Below, in pieces: positions 25,765-33,522 of a DNA stretch of 64,000 nucleotides. Under the pieces are notes generated by a model. It did not search any database. It was not told where the DNA came from and saw only the letters and a program-made list of their open reading frames with translations. Made by a program: the position numbers and the translations under genes. This DNA is from Streptomyces echinoruber (GTDB lineage: Bacteria; Actinomycetota; Actinomycetes; Streptomycetales; Streptomycetaceae): NCBI RefSeq assembly GCF_014651135.1, contig NZ_BMWH01000002.1:186001-250000 (forward strand), read 5' to 3'. Within the stretch, counting starts at the first letter, position 1. Each line of letters starts with the position of its first letter.

Positions 25765-25930
25765 GGCGGCCACCCTTCCCTTGCGTCGCGTCGGAGGCGG
25801 GGAGCGCGTCCGCGACTCTCGGCGGTACCGATTGGCGGAGCACCCCCCTGCTTGCGCTAATGTATGTGTCGCAGCGAGCACGCGCCCCCTGGCGAATACC
25901 CAGGTAAGTACGTTCGATGCAGCGAGGCGT

Positions 25931-26003
25931 TCCTCCGTAGCTCAATTGGCAGAGCAGCCGGCTGTTAACCGGCAGGTTACTGGTTCGAGTCCAGTCGGGG
26001 GAG
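25931..26003 (+). tRNA. tRNA-Asn (GTT), copy 1
   Basis: A 73-nt cloverleaf. The acceptor arms TCCTCCG and CGGGGGA pair with one G-T wobble. The anticodon stem CCGGC/GCCGG-type encloses CTGTTAA with anticodon GTT, and GGTTCGAGTCC forms the T-loop. No CCA is encoded. Confidence 0.95.
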
Positions 26004-26009
26004 CTTCGG

Positions 26010-26082
26010 TCCTCCGTAGCTCAATTGGCAGAGCAGCCGGCTGTTAACCGGCAGGTTACTGGTTCGAGTCCAGTCGGGGGAG
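26010..26082 (+). tRNA. tRNA-Asn (GTT), copy 2
   Basis: Identical to copy 1 over all 73 nt and separated from it by six bases (CTTCGG). The tight spacing and identity indicate a recent tandem duplication and a shared transcript. Confidence 0.95.
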
Positions 26083-26093
26083 CACCGTGAACG

Positions 26094-26115
26094 AGGACCC
26101 TCCGGGGTCCTTTTT
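26094..26115 (+). terminator. Rho-independent terminator after the tRNA-Asn pair
   Basis: AGGACCC, a short TCC loop and GGGGTCCT are followed by TTTTT. This is the clearest intrinsic terminator in the chromosomal part. Confidence 0.85.
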
Positions 26116-26291
26116 CATGTCCGGCCACGGATGCGCCACGGATTCGGCTTCCCGTCCGGGGAACCGTCGGCCCCGCGGCGGAGTCCTCAAGGTCACGAAG
26201 GCCGCACGCAGCCGACCATCCGAAGCAGGAGATCGTATGAGCGGCTATGCTGCGGCAGACGGCGCGCACACGTGTACGTGACGCGCCGCGA

Positions 26292-26365
26292 GGGGCGGTA
26301 GCTCAGCCGGTTAGAGCAGCGGACTCATAATCCGTCGGCCGTGGGTTCGAGTCCCACCCGCCCCA
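26292..26365 (+). tRNA. tRNA with CAU anticodon (Met elongator or Ile2)
   Basis: A 74-nt cloverleaf with acceptor arms GGGGCGG and CCGCCCC, anticodon loop ACTCATAA (CAU) and T-arm GTGGGTTCGAGTCCCAC. Met-elongator and lysidine-type Ile2 tRNAs share this loop, and sequence alone does not decide. Its 3' end is the probable integration site of the element that follows. Confidence 0.92.
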
Positions 26366-26372
26366 CCGAGAC

Positions 26373-26409
26373 GCTCCGCCGCAGACACGTTCTCACCTGC
26401 GGCGGAGCG
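26373..26409 (+). terminator. Hairpin after the tRNA-CAU gene
   Basis: GCTCCGCCGCAG at 26373-26384 pairs perfectly with CTGCGGCGGAGC at 26398-26409. No T-run follows. Confidence 0.6.
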
Positions 26410-26455
26410 CGAAGAACCGCCACGCCGGGGCGTCACCCGAGCGCCACAAGATCAC

Positions 26456-26542
26456 TTGCTCGCCCATTGCTCGCCCGAAGTGTCAGAGCACGGAAATGCC
26501 CGCCGGTTGCTCGCCCGACCTCCGGGCGAGCAACCGGCGGGC
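26456..26542. other. Candidate attachment-arm region: TTGCTCGCCC repeats and 20-bp palindrome
   Basis: TTGCTCGCCC occurs at 26456, 26467 and 26507, and inverted at 26524-26533. The last two sit inside a perfect inverted repeat of 20-bp arms (26498-26517 and 26523-26542) with a five-base loop. The cluster lies 90-180 bp past the tRNA 3' end, exactly where chromosome-type genes give way to element-type genes. Arm-type integrase or excisionase sites are the natural reading. A terminator is an alternative for the palindrome alone. Confidence 0.5.
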
Positions 26543-26612
26543 GCGCGTTCAGTCCTGTCGCGGGATGGTGGCGAGCAGCCAGGAGACGCCCGTGTAGAGC
26601 CGGTGCAGTGCG

Positions 26613-26640
26613 AAGGGGCCCCGAAACCTCGGGGCCCCTT
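26613..26640 (-). terminator. Hairpin after the first membrane-protein gene
   Basis: AAGGGGCCCCGA and TCGGGGCCCCTT form a 12-bp stem with a four-base loop, 22 bp beyond the stop at 26662 of the leftward gene. The complementary T's fit termination on the minus strand. Confidence 0.7.
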
Positions 26641-26661
26641 TCCGCGTCGTACTGTGCGGGT

Positions 26662-27576
26662 TCAGCCGCACTTGCCGGGCGCTTTGCCGTGGCACTCGCC
26701 GCTCTTGCCGGGCCCGTCGCCGCCGGCGTGGCCGCGGCCGGGGCTGCCGGCGTGGCCGCGGCCGGGGCTGCCGGCGTGGCCGCGGCCGGGGCTGCTGGCG
26801 TGGTTGGGCGGCGTGCTCTCCCGGCTTGTCGGCTGCGGCGTGGACGGCTCGCCGCCGGCCGGCCCGGCCGGTGATTCGGTCGCGGTGGGGCTGGTGGCCG
26901 GCTGCTCGCTCGGTTCGGTGCCGTGGCCGGACGCGGCGCCGGTGGTGGGGGAGGTGCCCGCCCGCGTGTTGTTCGCTGCCCCTGTGGCGGCCGGGGCCGG
27001 TGTGGGGGTGGTGGTGCGCAGGGGTCGGCGGCGGTCGACGACCGTCTCCGGTCTGGTGACCAGATCGGCCGTCGTGCGCTCGCTGTCGAGGCCTGCGTGG
27101 TCGGGGGCGGTCGCCGGCGGAACCTTGCCGGGGGAGTGGCGGTCGAGCTGGTAGGGGGTGAGGCTGAGGGCGCTGCTGCCGACGACGGCGACCGAGACGG
27201 TCGCGGCTGCGGCCGCGGCTACCTTGTAGCGGTGGGTGGTGGTGATCGCGGGCATAAAGATGGCGGCGAGTCCGCCGCCGCCGAGGTAGAGGGAGAGATG
27301 CCGTCGGCGTTTGGTCGGCTGGCAATCGGTGTCGTCGCTCGGAGCGGGGTCGGGGACGGGGGTGGGCGCGGGGGCTGCTGTCCCGGTGGCGGGTGGGGTG
27401 GTTGTGGTCGCGCTCGTGATGGCGGCGATCTTGACTGCGGTCATCTCAGCGCGCAGCTGGGTGATGTGTTTGTTGTGCTTTCTCCATCCCCAGGACAGCA
27501 GCGCTACCGCGAGCAGAGCGGCCCCCAGCATTACAGCCATGATCATCAGCGTTCCGGCTATTACGGCGTCACCCAC
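26662..27576 (-). CDS. Membrane protein with long Ser/Thr/Pro-rich tail (paralogue A)
   Basis: A 304-residue protein with GTG start. The N-terminal membrane segment (MIMAVMLGAALLAVALLSW) is followed by HITQLRAEMTAVKIAAI. Two further hydrophobic stretches follow a basic KRRRHLSLYLGGGG motif. The last 160 residues are a disordered Thr/Pro/Ala stalk ending in four copies of the octapeptide SPGRGHAG and a Cys pair (GECHGKAPGKCG). It is paralogous to the next gene by the LRAEMTAVKIAAI and RRRHLSLYLGGG blocks. No family is recognised. Its position beside the immunity region suggests a lysogeny-expressed envelope function such as exclusion, but this is only inference. Confidence 0.7.
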   Translation of the reverse strand: MGDAVIAGTLMIMAVMLGAALLAVALLSWGWRKHNKHITQLRAEMTAVKIAAITSATTTTPPATGTAAPAPTPVPDPAPSDDTDCQPTKRRRHLSLYLGGGGLAAIFMPAITTTHRYKVAAAAAATVSVAVVGSSALSLTPYQLDRHSPGKVPPATAPDHAGLDSERTTADLVTRPETVVDRRRPLRTTTPTPAPAATGAANNTRAGTSPTTGAASGHGTEPSEQPATSPTATESPAGPAGGEPSTPQPTSRESTPPNHASSPGRGHAGSPGRGHAGSPGRGHAGGDGPGKSGECHGKAPGKCG

Positions 27577-27790
27577 GACCGCCCCCTTGTTGACACAGTC
27601 TCAAATCCGCTTACTAGGTTGGTTGATTGAGGTGCTTAACGCGAGTCTGGATACGACCTGTGACAATCCTGTGACAGCAGTAAACCGGCCGCTTACCCCT
27701 GTCTTCCGTGGTTCGGTGGTATAAGCACGCGGGCGCGACGGCGAGGCCCCCGGCGGGGAGATTCCCAACGCGCCTACTGCGGGCCGGAGT
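27577..27790. promoter_or_regulatory. AT-richer promoter gap upstream of paralogue A
   Basis: A stretch of lower GC between the two paralogues. It holds CCTGTGACAATCCTGTGACA near 27658-27677, a GTGACA repeat also seen before paralogue B (28668 and 28718). It is likely promoter DNA and possibly an operator. No gene is seen. Confidence 0.4.
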
Positions 27791-28636
27791 TCAAACGCAC
27801 AGGTCGACGAGCTCGCCGAGGTGTACGCGGATGAGGCAGTCGCCGTCGCCGTCGTGCCCGTCTCCGGCGTCCGGCGGATTGGTGCTAGGAGTTTCCGGAA
27901 CTGGGCTTCCAGCGTTGGGAGTTGAAGGTTCCGGATCCGCGGGTGGGGCGGTGGTCACCGGGGGTGATAACGGGCCCGGTCGGTTTTCGGTCATGCTCGA
28001 CGAGGCGCTGTCGCGCGGGCCGGGCTCCGGGCTCCGGGTCGCTGCCTGGGGGCTGAGGCGGCCGGTGGGCGAGGGGCGGTCGTCGGCCGGGCCGGGCGTC
28101 CGCTCGGTGCCGGGGGCGCGGCCGCCGTCCCGCCGTCCGCCGTTCCTGGCGTTTCCGTCGGATGGCTCGTCGTGCGGGGCGTACCGCTTGCCGCGGTCGC
28201 CGCTGCTGCTGCCCGGTGTGCCGGGAGCTGCGGCCCGCGGGTGATGGCCGCCGGCATCCGACGGGTGATCGTTCAGCGTCAGGTAGAGCGCGGCGGCCGT
28301 GCTGGCGGCTGCGACGGCCACGGCCGTTCCTGCGGCGGTGGCGGCGCGGTGTCGCTGCCACAGAGGGCGCAGGCGGTCGCCGAGCGAGGCGAGGACGGCG
28401 GCGACGCCGCCGCCGATGTAGAGCGCGAGGTGGCGCCGGCGGCGCACAGGCTCGGGCTCGGGCTCGTCGCCGGCCGGTGCGGGGATGGTGCGCTGCTGGA
28501 GCGCGGCGATCTTCGCTGCGGTGATCTCGGCGCGGAGCTGATTGATCATCTCTGCGTGCTTCCGGTTGGACCGGTGGAGCAGGACGATTGCCAGTACGGC
28601 CGCGCCAAGAACACCCGCTATCAGTACGTCTGTCAC
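27791..28636 (-). CDS. Membrane protein with disordered tail (paralogue B)
   Basis: A 281-residue protein with GTG start at 28636 and the same plan as paralogue A. An N-terminal membrane segment (VLIAGVLGAAVLAIVLL) comes first, then MINQLRAEITAAKIAAL, the basic RRRRHLALYIGGG, and a second and third hydrophobic stretch. A long Pro/Ser/Asp/Gly tail also ends with two cysteines (DCLIRVHLGELVDLCV). The tails are unalike, so the paralogues share the membrane head and differ in the exposed part. The function is unknown. Confidence 0.7.
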   Translation of the reverse strand: MTDVLIAGVLGAAVLAIVLLHRSNRKHAEMINQLRAEITAAKIAALQQRTIPAPAGDEPEPEPVRRRRHLALYIGGGVAAVLASLGDRLRPLWQRHRAATAAGTAVAVAAASTAAALYLTLNDHPSDAGGHHPRAAAPGTPGSSSGDRGKRYAPHDEPSDGNARNGGRRDGGRAPGTERTPGPADDRPSPTGRLSPQAATRSPEPGPRDSASSSMTENRPGPLSPPVTTAPPADPEPSTPNAGSPVPETPSTNPPDAGDGHDGDGDCLIRVHLGELVDLCV

Positions 28637-28729
28637 ATTAGCTCCCTGTTCGATTAGCCTGGGGCATCATGTGACACTTCGTTAAGTCTTGTACAGTCAG
28701 GGTTAGGTCGTAACCCTCCTGTGACGATG

Positions 28730-29236
28730 TCAGCTGGCGTGCCTGTGCCGGTCCGAACGGTCGGCCACCTCCTTCGTGGGTGCGGCCAACTCGCCGCTTG
28801 TGAAGCGGCGCAGCACCTCGGCCTGGGCCTCGGGGGGCAGGTCGGCGAGGAGGGTGGCGATCGCGTCAACGCGCGGGTCGCTGCCGTGCGGGCCGGTCGC
28901 GCTCGCGGGAGACGGCTGTGCCTGGAGTAGTTCGACCAGCGCGTCCGCAGCATCTGCGCGGCCGGCGCCCCTGAGCTGGTCGGGCGTGACGCCGACCACC
29001 TGTGCCATGCGCGCGAGCGTCTCCGCGGGCGCGACGGTCGGGACGCGAACGCCTCCGCCGACGTCCTGGTAGCCGTTCACGATCTGGCGCCACCGGGTCT
29101 CCCCCAGGCCAGCGCGTCTCGCCGCTTCACGGCCGGACAGCCGTGACCGGCGAAGGGCCTCTTTGATGAGCACCGCCTCAGGCGGTGGCTCTGGCTTCTG
29201 CGTATCCACGGCTAGAAGGCTCGCACAATTACGCAT
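28730..29236 (-). CDS. Repressor-like XRE helix-turn-helix protein
   Basis: A 168-residue protein. The helix-turn-helix spans about residues 25-85 (VLIKEALRRSRLSGREAARR, then AGLGETRWRQIVNGY), followed by PAETLARMAQVVGVTPDQL. A short helical tail with LADLPPEAQAEVLRRF resembles the dimerising tails of actinobacterial phage-type regulators. It is divergent from a Cro-like gene across a palindrome-rich gap. This is the layout of a lysis-lysogeny or maintenance switch. No ribosome site precedes ATG 29236, so the message may be leaderless. Confidence 0.8.
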   Translation of the reverse strand: MRNCASLLAVDTQKPEPPPEAVLIKEALRRSRLSGREAARRAGLGETRWRQIVNGYQDVGGGVRVPTVAPAETLARMAQVVGVTPDQLRGAGRADAADALVELLQAQPSPASATGPHGSDPRVDAIATLLADLPPEAQAEVLRRFTSGELAAPTKEVADRSDRHRHAS

Positions 29237-29345
29237 TACTGCGCCACAGGAACGCGCATGATGGCGGGATTGTCCGCACTGCGCACAGTGTCAAATGTGC
29301 GCGCAGTGCGCGCACTGGCATTGCACTGCGCAGCACTACGCATTA
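29230..29345. promoter_or_regulatory. Divergent operator region of the repressor/Cro-like switch
   Basis: Between the two divergent regulators are three GC palindromes: 29277-29290 (CACTGCGCACAGTG), 29304-29317 (CAGTGCGCGCACTG, perfect) and 29323-29336 (GCACTGCGCAGCAC). The region is framed by direct repeats of TACGCATTA at 29230-29238 and 29337-29345. The first of these covers the start codon of the repressor gene. Three spaced operators match the plan of temperate-phage switches. The binding proteins are inferred. Confidence 0.65.
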
Positions 29346-29355
29346 GTTTGAAATC

Positions 29356-29628
29356 ATGAGTGAACGCCGACGGCAACGGCGCCCGTGGGGCGCTCCCATG
29401 AATCAGGCTCCGCAGGCCGTGACGGCCGCCCGCACGGCCGCCGGTCTGACGAAGCGGTCCGTAGCGAGGGCGGCTGGTTTCAGCGAGCAGCTCATGTGCG
29501 ACATCGAGGCCGGTCGGCGCAACGCGACCCCGCAGAAACTGGCGGCGATCGCGGCCGTACTGGGCTGCCCGGTCGCCGCGCTGGAGGCCAGGCCGGCCGA
29601 GTCCGCGACCTCGCGGCCGTCGTCGTGA
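29356..29628 (+). CDS. Cro-like small XRE helix-turn-helix protein
   Basis: A 90-residue protein with the helix-turn-helix VTAARTAAGLTKRSVARAAG, then FSEQLMCDIEAGRRNATPQK and LAAIAAVLGCPVAALEA. It lies on the right side of the operator region and is the first gene of the rightward operon, the classical Cro position. ATG at 29356 has no ribosome site; ATG at 29398 would still leave the whole DNA-binding domain. Confidence 0.75.
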   Translation: MSERRRQRRPWGAPMNQAPQAVTAARTAAGLTKRSVARAAGFSEQLMCDIEAGRRNATPQKLAAIAAVLGCPVAALEARPAESATSRPSS

Positions 29629-29702
29629 CGCTGCGGCGCGCACGGACCGCGCTCGCGCTCATCAGTCCGCTTCGGACTCTCGCCGCCCCTGGGTGGCGGA
29701 AC

Positions 29703-29737
29703 GGGGGCGTCGGGCTCTCGCACAGCCCGACGCCCCC
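29703..29737 (+). terminator. Strong hairpin between the Cro-like gene and the recombination operon
   Basis: GGGGGCGTCGGGCT and AGCCCGACGCCCCC form a perfect 14-bp stem with a seven-base loop. It lies 75 bp after the Cro-like stop and 35 bp before the exonuclease start, so it could act as an attenuator for the early operon. Confidence 0.75.
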
Positions 29738-29771
29738 GACTCCCCCTGAACCAACGTTGGAAGAAGGAACG

Positions 29772-30857
29772 TTGTCCGCACAGGCTACAGAACACCCGTG
29801 GACACCCGCCGCCGTGACGGCGGCGGACCTCGCGTACGGTGCACCGACCGCGCGTCTGCTGCTGCCCGCCGACGCGAGCGAGGAGCAGTGGCATGAGGCA
29901 CGCCGCGGCGGCATCGGCGGATCCGACGTCGCCGCGATCCTCGGGCTCGACAAGTACAGGGGTCCGCGCCACGTCTTCGAGGCCAAGCACGGCCGGCCCG
30001 TCGAGCCCGACGCCGAACTCAGCGAGTACGCCGAGATCGGGCAGGAGATCGAGCAGTTCGTCTCGTACCTGTTCACGAAGCGCACCGGCATCCCGGCCGT
30101 GCCGACGCCGGGCACGCTCGTGCACGTCGAGCACGAGTGGATGCGCGCGAACGTCGACCGGTACGCGCTCGACCCCCAGACCGGCGAGGTCGTCGCTCCG
30201 GTCGAGCTGAAGAACCGCAGCGAGTACCAGATCGACGAATGGGAGGACGGCGTTCCCGACGGGCCCGCGCTCCAGGCCCACTGGTACATGGCCGTCGGCG
30301 GCTGGCCGTACGCGTGGGTCGCCGCGCTCGTCGGCGGCAACAAGCTGCGGTGCCACCGTCTGGAACGCGACGACGAACTGATCGAGACCCTGATCGACGT
30401 CTGCGGGAAGTGGTATCAGCGGCACGTCGTCGAGGGGTACCCGCCGCCGGCCGACGGGCTGGAGGCGACGAAGAACCTGCTCGGCCGGCTGTGGGAGGTC
30501 AAGCCGAACGAGATCGTCGAGGTCCCCCGCGACAAGGCAGTCAAGCTGCGCCGTCGGCGCGCGTCGCTGATCGAGCAGATCAAGGCGCTCGACGCCGAGC
30601 GGACCACGGTCGAGAACGAGATGCGGCTGATCAACGAGGCCGCCGAGATCGCGAAGGTCGACGGCAAGATCGCCTGGTCGAACAAGCAGAACGGCACCTT
30701 CGCCGAGAAGCGGTTCCGCGAGCAGCACCCGGACGTGGCCGCGCTGTACACGACGACCGTCGAAGTCCTCGACGTCGAGCGGCTCAAGGCCGAGCGCCCC
30801 GACCTCTACCAGAAGTTCCGCGCCCGCGTGCTGCGCGTCCCCACGAAGGAGCTGTGA
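29772..30857 (+). CDS. YqaJ-type phage recombination exonuclease
   Basis: A 361-residue alkaline-exonuclease-like nuclease. It degrades one strand of double-stranded ends so that the neighbouring annealing protein can pair them. The start is TTG at 29772, after GGAAGAAGGAACG. YqaJ landmarks are SEEQWHEARRGGIGGSDVAA, then EIGQEIEQFVSYLF, HEWMRANVDRYALD, the metal-binding VELKNRSEYQIDEW and LQAHWYMAVGGWPYAWVAAL. The C-terminal third is helical (about residues 250-330) with SLIEQIKALDAERTTVENEM. It lies directly before the recT-like gene, the standard phage pair. Confidence 0.9.
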   Translation: MSAQATEHPWTPAAVTAADLAYGAPTARLLLPADASEEQWHEARRGGIGGSDVAAILGLDKYRGPRHVFEAKHGRPVEPDAELSEYAEIGQEIEQFVSYLFTKRTGIPAVPTPGTLVHVEHEWMRANVDRYALDPQTGEVVAPVELKNRSEYQIDEWEDGVPDGPALQAHWYMAVGGWPYAWVAALVGGNKLRCHRLERDDELIETLIDVCGKWYQRHVVEGYPPPADGLEATKNLLGRLWEVKPNEIVEVPRDKAVKLRRRRASLIEQIKALDAERTTVENEMRLINEAAEIAKVDGKIAWSNKQNGTFAEKRFREQHPDVAALYTTTVEVLDVERLKAERPDLYQKFRARVLRVPTKEL

Positions 30858-30860
30858 CCG

Positions 30861-31844
30861 ATGGCCCTTGCCACCTTGAAGGACCGCGTGAAGGCGGCGG
30901 CGTCGGCGACGACGGCGCCCGCCGGGCACGAGCGGGCCGACGACGTCGAGGAGACGCCCGTCGGTCACGACGAGCAGGCGGCCGGCGACGCCGTCGGCGA
31001 GTGGCTGCGCCGCTACGAAGGCGACGTCGCCGCGGCGCTGCCGAAGCACATCAGCGCGCCGCTGTTCTTCGCCGCGCTGCGGCCCGTGCTGCCGAAGCTG
31101 CGCGGGTGCACGCCGGCGAGCGTGCTCCAGGCGGTCATCACCTGCGCCCGGTTCGGACTCATCCCCGACGGACGGCAGGCGGTCATCGTCGCTGACGACG
31201 GGATCGCGACCTTCCTCGCGACGTATCACGGATACATCGACCTGATGTACCGGTCGGGCCTGGTGAAGTCGGTCGTGACCGGCATGGTTTACGAGGGCGA
31301 CGAGTGGAACTACGAGCCCACCGCCCCGGCCCCGCACGACTTCACGCACAAGCCGAAGATCCTCGCCAGCAAGGAGGAACGCGGCAGGCCGCTGTTCGCG
31401 TACGCCTTCGCCTGGTTCGACGGCGGCGTTCGCTCGGCCGTCGCGGTCGTCACGCTCGCCGACGCCGAGGAGACCCGCGACGAGTACAGCAAGGCGTACC
31501 AGCGGGCCGAGCAGTCGGGGAAGCGTGACTCGCTCTGGCACACGCACTTCGACGCCATGTGGCTCAAGACGGCGATCCGGAAGCTGTTCAAGCTCGCGCC
31601 CGCGTCGGCCGAGCTGCGCGCGCTCGCCGCCGTTGAGCAGGCCGCCGAGGACGGCCGACCGCAGATCCTCGCCGCCGTCGACCCCGAGACGGCGGCGCTG
31701 GAGACCGACGCCCGGCGTGCCTTCGCGGCGGCCGAGGCGTCGCAGGACACCACCAGGACGCGGCCCCTGCCGCGCAAGGCGAGCGCCGGTCGCGGCCGTG
31801 CGAAGCCTCGGCGCCGCAACCGCGACAAGGCGAAGAGGCGGTAA
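30861..31844 (+). CDS. recT: RecT-family single-strand annealing protein
   Basis: A 327-residue protein. The RecT core (about residues 75-260) shows CTPASVLQAVITCARFGLIP, FLATYHGYIDLMYRSGLVKS and VVTGMVYEGDEWNYEP. It continues with SAVAVVTLADAEETRDEYSK and WKTAIRKLFKL-like MWLKTAIRKLF. RecT binds single-stranded DNA and anneals complementary strands. The tail (about residues 290-327) is very basic and probably disordered. The start is three bases after the exonuclease stop, so the two are one operon. Confidence 0.92.
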   Translation: MALATLKDRVKAAASATTAPAGHERADDVEETPVGHDEQAAGDAVGEWLRRYEGDVAAALPKHISAPLFFAALRPVLPKLRGCTPASVLQAVITCARFGLIPDGRQAVIVADDGIATFLATYHGYIDLMYRSGLVKSVVTGMVYEGDEWNYEPTAPAPHDFTHKPKILASKEERGRPLFAYAFAWFDGGVRSAVAVVTLADAEETRDEYSKAYQRAEQSGKRDSLWHTHFDAMWLKTAIRKLFKLAPASAELRALAAVEQAAEDGRPQILAAVDPETAALETDARRAFAAAEASQDTTRTRPLPRKASAGRGRAKPRRRNRDKAKRR

Positions 31845-31847
31845 GAC

Positions 31848-32582
31848 GTGGTGCTCACCTGGCATCGTCGGCCCCTGCTCGGGGTCGACCTGGAGACGAC
31901 GGGGACCGACGTCGAGACGGCGCGCATCGTGTCCGCCGCTGTGGTCCGCTACGGCGGCGGCCGCGAGACCGGGACCCGGACGTGGGTGTCGGACGTCGAC
32001 GGCGAGGAGATCCCGGCGGAGGCGACGGCGGTGCATGGGTGGACGACCGAGGCGGCCCGCGCTGCGGGCCGCCCGGCGGCCGAGGTCGTCGGGGAGATCC
32101 TCGACGTGCTCGCCGACGGTGTCCGCTCGGGCTGGCCGCTGGTCGTCATGAACGCGCCGTTCGACCTGACGGTCCTCGACCGCGAGGCGCGCCGGGCCGG
32201 GCTGCCGGCGCTGCACGAGCGGGTCGAGCTGTGCGTCCTCGACCCGCGTGTCCTCGACAGGCGTGTCGACCGGTACCGGTCCGGCAGGCGGACGCTCGGG
32301 GACCTGTGCCGTCACTGGGTCGTCAAGCTCGACGGCGCGCACACCCCCGAGCGGGACGCCAAGGCTGCGTGCGCCGTCGTGTGGAAGATCGCCGACCGGC
32401 ACAGGTGGCTGACGCGGCGGCCGCTCGCCGACTTGCACGCCGAGCAGGTCCGGTGGGCGCTCGCCCAGCAGGAGGACCTGCGCGGGCACTTCGCGAGGAC
32501 GCCCGGCAAGGAGCATCTCAGCCGGGGTGTGCGCATCGGCTGGCCCTTCATCCCCGCGCTGCAGCAGGCGGCCGAGCAGTGA
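31848..32582 (+). CDS. DnaQ-like 3'-5' exonuclease (DEDD family)
   Basis: A 244-residue protein. The ExoI motif LLGVDLETTGTDVETARIVS carries the catalytic Asp-Glu pair at about residues 14-16. ExoII is VVMNAPFDLTVLDREARRAG, and ExoIII probably includes ERDAKAACAVVWKIADRH with His/Asp. It matches the proofreading/RNase T superfamily and fits with the recombination genes just upstream. GTG 31848 follows the recT-like stop by three bases. The C-terminal 50 residues are extra to the fold. Confidence 0.88.
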   Translation: MVLTWHRRPLLGVDLETTGTDVETARIVSAAVVRYGGGRETGTRTWVSDVDGEEIPAEATAVHGWTTEAARAAGRPAAEVVGEILDVLADGVRSGWPLVVMNAPFDLTVLDREARRAGLPALHERVELCVLDPRVLDRRVDRYRSGRRTLGDLCRHWVVKLDGAHTPERDAKAACAVVWKIADRHRWLTRRPLADLHAEQVRWALAQQEDLRGHFARTPGKEHLSRGVRIGWPFIPALQQAAEQ

Positions 32583-32830
32583 CCGGCCGGTCGCTGCTCG
32601 GCCGCCTGCGCGGCCTTCTCGCCGGCCGCGTGCCGGCGCCCGCGGCCGCCCTGGCCGCCCCGCTCAGCAGTGAGCCCGTCGTCCTCTCCCTCTGGCTGGA
32701 GGACGGCCCGGCGCTCGTCGACCTCGACATCTGCCCGCGTGAGCAGCGCCGCCGGCCGCTCGCAGTCAGCGACGACAGCTCGCGGCGGTGCTTCCACTGC
32801 GGCCACACCATCCCAGGACGGACGCGATGA
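32579..32830 (+). CDS. Small protein with C-terminal zinc-knuckle-like CxxCGH motif
   Basis: An 83-residue protein whose GTG start overlaps the exonuclease stop (GTGA). The N-terminus is a basic/hydrophobic helix (SLLGRLRGLLAGRVPAPAAA). The C-terminus has RRCFHCGHTIPGR, a possible single zinc knuckle. No family is recognised. Confidence 0.6.
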   Translation: MTGRSLLGRLRGLLAGRVPAPAAALAAPLSSEPVVLSLWLEDGPALVDLDICPREQRRRPLAVSDDSSRRCFHCGHTIPGRTR

Positions 32831-33522
32831 CACAGATTCTCGACCTTGCCGCCCCCGAGCGGCTGCGGCCCGCTCAGGAGCCGTGCCCGGACTGCACCTG
32901 CTGCACGGCGGTGCTGTGCGAGCGCGGCCGGTACGACGTCGCCGAGTGCATGGCGCACACCCCGGCCGAGCTGGCGGTGATGGTGGCCGGCTGCCCGTGC
33001 TCGGCGCCGACGACGCGCGGCACGCACGCCTGGCGCGCGGAGATGATCCGGGTCACGAAGCACGCGACGGAGGCCCCGATGCCCGTCGAGGCCGAGGAGA
33101 TCCTGCGCGCGCTGACGGTGTCGGAGTCGTTCACCGACCCGGGCGGGTTCCTGCGGACGCTGCGGGCCCGCGGCTACGTGACTGGTACCGAGGAGGGCGC
33201 GCCGCTGATCACCGAGTTCGGGCGGCGGTACATCACCGCCCGGACCGAGCGCCGGCACGCGACGCCGGTCGAGGTCGTGTCGGTCGACACCCGGCGGCGG
33301 ACGGCGCAGGTCGTCGTCGGCTGGGACATCGACGCGCCGGTCACGGTGCTGCTCGACCAGCTCATGACGTCGACGCAGCTCCCCGCCGAGGACCTGGTGG
33401 GGCGGTTCCTGGAGGCCCGCGCCAACTGCCACGCGCACGACGCCGACGACCTGGTGCTGACGCGGATCCAGCTCTCGCCCGACATGCCCGCCGACTGGAT
33501 GAACGGGGGGGTCTGGAAGTGA
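32827..33522 (+). CDS. Element-encoded protein with N-terminal Cys cluster
   Basis: A 231-residue protein; ATG 32827 overlaps the previous stop (ATGA). The first 60 residues hold CPDCTCCTAVLCERGRYDVA and GCPCSAP, a likely metal-binding cluster. The rest appears as two helical-strand segments with VEAEEILRALTVSESFTDPG and VVVGWDIDAPVTVLLDQLM. No known family is identified. Confidence 0.6.
   Translation: MTQILDLAAPERLRPAQEPCPDCTCCTAVLCERGRYDVAECMAHTPAELAVMVAGCPCSAPTTRGTHAWRAEMIRVTKHATEAPMPVEAEEILRALTVSESFTDPGGFLRTLRARGYVTGTEEGAPLITEFGRRYITARTERRHATPVEVVSVDTRRRTAQVVVGWDIDAPVTVLLDQLMTSTQLPAEDLVGRFLEARANCHAHDADDLVLTRIQLSPDMPADWMNGGVWK

Noticed and set aside
21882..25907. A very long open frame (over 1300 codons) on the plus strand
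   Set aside because: It is antisense to the ABC exporter and sugar-kinase genes. The translation is His/Arg/Gly-rich with no domain, an effect of high third-position GC.
25765..25930. A promoter for the tRNA cluster (TTGCGC near 25854)
   Set aside because: The match to a standard -10 box is weak and no spacing fits well.
29403..32516. A 1000-codon open frame on the minus strand
   Set aside because: It mirrors the YqaJ, RecT and exonuclease genes and has no motif. The opposite strand has clear families and ribosome sites.
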